A DNA stretch of 14,715 nucleotides from UMGS1532 sp045594795 (GTDB taxonomy: Bacteria > Bacillota > Clostridia > Oscillospirales > Acutalibacteraceae). Within the stretch, counting starts at the first letter, position 1; every line of letters starts with the position of its first letter. Shown one piece after another: positions 11,934-14,715 of this stretch. The notes beneath the pieces were generated by a model. It saw only the letters and a program-made list of their open reading frames with translations, was not told where the DNA came from and searched no databases. The position numbers were made by a program, and so were the translations under genes. The DNA lies in the NCBI GenBank assembly GCA_045594795.1, contig JAZNZF010000004.1, positions 1-14,715 of the forward strand, read 5' to 3'.

Positions 11934-13541
11934 TTATTTACCTAAAATTATTTTTCTTATCTCTACAACATCAGTTACAGTTATATCTTCATTATTATCC
12001 ATATCTGCAGGAACGATGCCTGACTCCAAATCTTCGCCGTTTGCAATAGCGCCAATCGTTTTAGTGATATCAGTAACTGTAATATTAGCATCAAAATTAA
12101 CATCGCCTAAAACATATCCTAAATATTCTATTTCCTTTTCGACGCCTCTATGAGATACAGTTAATTTATTACTACCAAGCTGAACTTCAGAAACAAACAC
12201 CTTGCTTTCGGTGACAAATGTGTCATCGTCAAACTCTACATTTATTGTTGGCTTTTGTGTAACGTTTATTGCGTTGTATTTCTCATCAATTTCTCTTGCA
12301 TAACAAAGCTTAAAATCTTTGATATTCTTCCAAGCCTGTAGCTGTGGTATTACCGATGTATCTGTTGGCAGATACCAGGTTGTAGTTTTATCTAAAGCAT
12401 CGGCTGTACGAACATCTTCTGCATTTTCAATTTCTGTTGCAGCAAGATTTTTGCCTGCCGTATTACTTAGATTTACATTTGTGGCGGCAACGGAATATGT
12501 GCCCTTTAGGTAAAAGTTATCCGAGCTATCACCGTTAAAGTTGCCTATAATAGCGCCCGAAGCAATGGTTGCCATAGTAGAAGTAAAGCCACCGCCCGAA
12601 AAATTTGCAGTAGGCGTTATTTTGCCAATGTTGCAGTTGCGAATAATTTTTGTTTTGTTGCTACTGCTACCCATTGCACCTGCAATTCCGCCAAGGCACA
12701 TTGTTCTTCCCGACTCGCCTGTAACAGCGCCTACGTTATAACAATCTTGTATAGCAGAGGTAGTACCTGTTAGCTTACCAACAATACCGCCTGCAATAAC
12801 ACTTTCGTTTTTAGATATAGCGTATATATTACCCTTATTGCCGCAACCGCTTATTTTGCCGCTGTTTTCTGCAGTTATACCGCCGATATATATATCCTCT
12901 ACATCATTACATACGTAATTTATATTAACATCAGATACTGTTTTGGTTATCTGACCGCCCGCGGATTGCCCAACGATTCCGCCCAACTTTGTGGTAGTTG
13001 CGTTGCTTGTTTTATTTAGATTAAAGCTACCCTTGGCATAACAATTAACAATTTTACCCCTACCGTCGATACCTGCCACAACGCCTGCTATTGCGCCGCC
13101 GTTCATATAATTGCACTTAGTTATTTCCATACTAACATTATCGACTATAAGGTTTTTTATAGTACCATTATTATAGGCAAATAACCCTAAATAAAGTGAG
13201 GTGTGTGATGCTACATCAGATTTAAGTGTAAGGTTTTTAATTGTATATCCGTTTCCGTCGAACTCACCTATAAACATACTGGGAGTACGACCCGTAGCTG
13301 AGTTGCCTATTGGCACAAAGGTTTCATCCTCTGAAAAAACAATATTAGCACCCAGACGGTATTTACCGTAGATTTTACCATTTTCGTCTATATTATTTCT
13401 AATGTCATCAAGCTGGGCTACAGTAGTAATTACTGTATACCCATCGTCAGTTTCGGTGGCGCTTACAGACCCAAATGCACAGGTTATTAATAGTATTGCG
13501 GTGAGAAAAAACGAAATTAATTTTTTTTGCATACCGTTCAC
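11934..13541 (-). CDS. Secreted GLUG-repeat protein with C-terminal dockerin
   Basis: A 535-residue secreted protein with signal peptide (MQKKLISFFLTAILLITCAFGSVSA). After VITTVAQLDDIRNNI, residues of about 60-330 form a beta-helix with repeated GLUG-like turns: FDGNGYTIKNL, GGIVGQSAGG, GGITAENSG, GGIVGKLTG, GGIAGAMG. The last 57 residues are a type I dockerin with two calcium-loop repeats, GDVNFDANITVTDI and DMDNNEDITVTDVV. Dockerins attach proteins to cohesins; here the partner is unknown. The GTG at 13541 is taken as the start because AAAGGAG lies 7 bases upstream; the in-frame ATG 9 bases later is at an unfavourable 16. The gene starts 23 bases after the dapA stop on the same strand, without a terminator between. 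Confidence 0.85.
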   Translation of the reverse strand: MNGMQKKLISFFLTAILLITCAFGSVSATETDDGYTVITTVAQLDDIRNNIDENGKIYGKYRLGANIVFSEDETFVPIGNSATGRTPSMFIGEFDGNGYTIKNLTLKSDVASHTSLYLGLFAYNNGTIKNLIVDNVSMEITKCNYMNGGAIAGVVAGIDGRGKIVNCYAKGSFNLNKTSNATTTKLGGIVGQSAGGQITKTVSDVNINYVCNDVEDIYIGGITAENSGKISGCGNKGNIYAISKNESVIAGGIVGKLTGTTSAIQDCYNVGAVTGESGRTMCLGGIAGAMGSSSNKTKIIRNCNIGKITPTANFSGGGFTSTMATIASGAIIGNFNGDSSDNFYLKGTYSVAATNVNLSNTAGKNLAATEIENAEDVRTADALDKTTTWYLPTDTSVIPQLQAWKNIKDFKLCYAREIDEKYNAINVTQKPTINVEFDDDTFVTESKVFVSEVQLGSNKLTVSHRGVEKEIEYLGYVLGDVNFDANITVTDITKTIGAIANGEDLESGIVPADMDNNEDITVTDVVEIRKIILGK

Positions 13542-13564
13542 TTTTTAACTCCTTTATAAAAATT

Positions 13565-14449
13565 TTAAATAATCCCTAAGTTTTGCATACATTTGTAAAG
13601 TGTTTTGCGCTTATTTTCAGACATTGGTACAAGTGGTAAGCGAAGTGTGTCTTCACAAAAGCCCATTTTTGACATTGCCGCTTTAACGGGTATCGGGTTT
13701 ACCTCTGAGAACAGTGCATTTACAAGCGGTGTTACTTCCATTTGGATTTTAGCAGCCTCAGAGAATTTACCCTCTAACGCAAGTTTGCACATCTGTGCTG
13801 TTTTTTTAGGCATTAAATTGGAAAGCACCGAAATAACACCCACGCCACCCATTGACATTATGGGCACTATCTGGTCGTCATTACCCGAGTAAATGCCAAG
13901 ACTATCACCTACTAATGAAAAGGTTTTTACAATTTTACCAATATCACCATTAGCCTCTTTAATGCCAACAATTTTTTTGTGGTCTGCCAAGGCTAAATAG
14001 GTTTCAGGCTCAATAGCAACACCCGTGCGCGAGGGTACGTTATATAGAATTACAGGCTTATCACTGCTATCGGCAATAACCTTAAACATTTGTACTAAGC
14101 CCTCTTGGGTGGTTTTGTTGTAGTAAGGTGTGCAAACAAGCATACCGTCGCAGCCTAATTTATTTGCCTGTTTAGTCATCCACACCGCGTGCGCCGTATC
14201 GTTAGAGCCTGTGCCCGCGATAATGGGCACACGACCCTTTGCGAACTTTACCGCCTTTTCTAAAACCTCACAATGCTCGGTATCGTTAAGGGTTGCCTTT
14301 TCGCCTGTAGTACCGCAGATTATAAGTCCGTCGATACCCTCAGCTATCTGCCAATTTATAAGTCTTTCTAATGCGTCAAAGTCAACCTTATTATCACTAA
14401 AGGGTGTGATAAGTGCGGTTGCTGCGCCTCGGAATAATAAATCCTTCAT
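13565..14449 (-). CDS. dapA: 4-hydroxy-tetrahydrodipicolinate synthase
   Basis: A 294-residue protein of the expected length. It condenses pyruvate with aspartate semialdehyde, the first committed step to lysine and to the diaminopimelate of the cell wall. It is cytoplasmic and usually tetrameric. Visible key residues: GTTGE with Thr47 and Thr48, YNVPSRTG with Tyr136 and Arg141, and the Schiff-base Lys164 in GIKEANG. Another DapA-family aldolase (such as a sialic acid lyase) is possible, but the Arg in the YNVPSRTG motif favours DapA. AAAGGGGG precedes the ATG. A consensus promoter lies about 105-130 bases upstream, with a leader hairpin between. The GLUG/dockerin gene follows after 23 bases. 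Confidence 0.93.
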   Translation of the reverse strand: MKDLLFRGAATALITPFSDNKVDFDALERLINWQIAEGIDGLIICGTTGEKATLNDTEHCEVLEKAVKFAKGRVPIIAGTGSNDTAHAVWMTKQANKLGCDGMLVCTPYYNKTTQEGLVQMFKVIADSSDKPVILYNVPSRTGVAIEPETYLALADHKKIVGIKEANGDIGKIVKTFSLVGDSLGIYSGNDDQIVPIMSMGGVGVISVLSNLMPKKTAQMCKLALEGKFSEAAKIQMEVTPLVNALFSEVNPIPVKAAMSKMGFCEDTLRLPLVPMSENKRKTLYKCMQNLGII

Positions 14450-14502
14450 AAAATAGCCCCCTTTATTTGCACAAAATACGCGATTTTACCGCCATATTAC
14501 TA

Positions 14503-14522
14503 TATGCACAAAACGGTGCATA
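14503..14522 (-). promoter_or_regulatory. Hairpin in the dapA leader
   Basis: TATGCAC (14503-14509) and GTGCATA (14516-14522) are exact complements with a 6-base loop. The core TGCACAAAA occurs again at 14469-14477 next to the ribosome site. The leader (about 14450-14545) is too short for a lysine riboswitch or T-box. Confidence 0.4.
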
Positions 14523-14552
14523 AAATACCAGTGTGTAAACTTCTCTACATAT

Positions 14553-14581
14553 ATTTTAACATAAAATATTGCCGCTGCCAA
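14553..14581 (-). promoter_or_regulatory. Promoter of dapA
   Basis: On the minus strand TTGGCA (14581-14576), a 17-bp spacer and TAAAAT (14558-14553). The leader is about 95 bases. Confidence 0.8.
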
Positions 14582-14628
14582 CCCCCCAATTTTTCCTATA
14601 TTTTTAAAGCAAATTTACCTTATACACC

Positions 14629-14657
14629 TTGACAAACAAAACACTTTGCGGTAATAT
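14629..14657 (+). promoter_or_regulatory. Promoter of the tRNA-Arg gene
   Basis: TTGACA (14629-14634), a 17-bp spacer and TAATAT (14652-14657). Transcription would start about 13 bases before the tRNA. It is divergent from the dapA promoter. Confidence 0.85.
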
Positions 14658-14676
14658 ACTAATTGCACATAAATTT

Positions 14677-14715
14677 GCCCTCTTAGTTAAATGGATATAA
14701 CAAACCCCTCCTAAG
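14677..14715 (+). tRNA. tRNA-Arg (anticodon CCU), 5' half, cut by the window edge
   Basis: The 39 bases fit tRNA positions 1-39: acceptor GCCCTCT, TA, D stem GTTA with TAAC around a loop containing GG, A26, anticodon stem AACCC and loop CTCCTAA. The anticodon CCT at 34-36 reads AGG (Arg). The 3' half is outside the window. Its own promoter lies just upstream. Confidence 0.88.

Noticed and set aside
14450..14545. A lysine riboswitch or T-box upstream of dapA
   Set aside because: The leader is only about 95 bases, with one simple hairpin and no terminator; both known elements are larger and have specific motifs that are absent.
1..14715. CRISPR array or insertion sequence
   Set aside because: No regularly spaced repeats with unique spacers and no transposase or terminal inverted repeats were seen; the 10-bp GATA array is too short-spaced for a CRISPR.

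Overview
The window looks like a chromosome segment of a low-GC Firmicute, most likely a gut Clostridia/Oscillospiraceae-type bacterium. The evidence is AT-rich DNA, strong AAGGAG-type ribosome sites, consensus sigma-A promoters with 17-bp spacers, U-tailed hairpin terminators, lipoproteins, a dockerin-bearing secreted protein, dapA and a clostridial-type tRNA-Arg(CCU). The taxonomic call is inference.

Positions 1-5337 are accessory DNA, which I read as the end of an integrated element. From the left it holds: the first 19 codons of a leftward gene behind a long leader with an rRNA-type boxA-like site and a foldable GC-rich block; a rightward SUFU-family protein; a leftward cluster of three tiny genes (a 39-aa basic peptide, a 45-aa zinc ribbon and a 97-aa zinc-binding HNH-like protein); a candidate small RNA; a leftward AAA15/RloA-like ATPase; a 111-aa orphan protein under a repeat-rich promoter; and a convergent HNH-fold protein that lacks most of its zinc-binding cysteines. 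A decayed 3' end of a relative of the 111-aa gene lies on the far side of that HNH gene.

Positions 5172-5601 are the junction. They hold an inverted repeat, two triplets of GATA phased at exactly 10 bp, a 23-bp tRNA-Leu 3' end followed by an intact tRNA-type terminator, a GC-rich block of small palindromes, and a second 16-bp copy of the tRNA 3' end with its own terminator. The layout is what a tyrosine-integrase attachment site in a tRNA-Leu gene would leave. The intact tRNA and the integrase would lie to the left, outside the window.

Positions 5680-14715 read as ordinary chromosome. They hold an SGNH/GDSL esterase, convergent with a two-P-loop-type Firmicutes ATPase; a leftward operon of a membrane-anchored XRE regulator and a lipoprotein made of two related halves; a rightward operon of an O-antigen-ligase-like membrane protein and a trigger-factor/FKBP-like lipoprotein; a leftward operon of dapA followed by a GLUG-repeat dockerin protein; and the 5' half of a tRNA-Arg(CCU) with its own promoter. 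Almost every gene pair is separated by a recognisable hairpin terminator.
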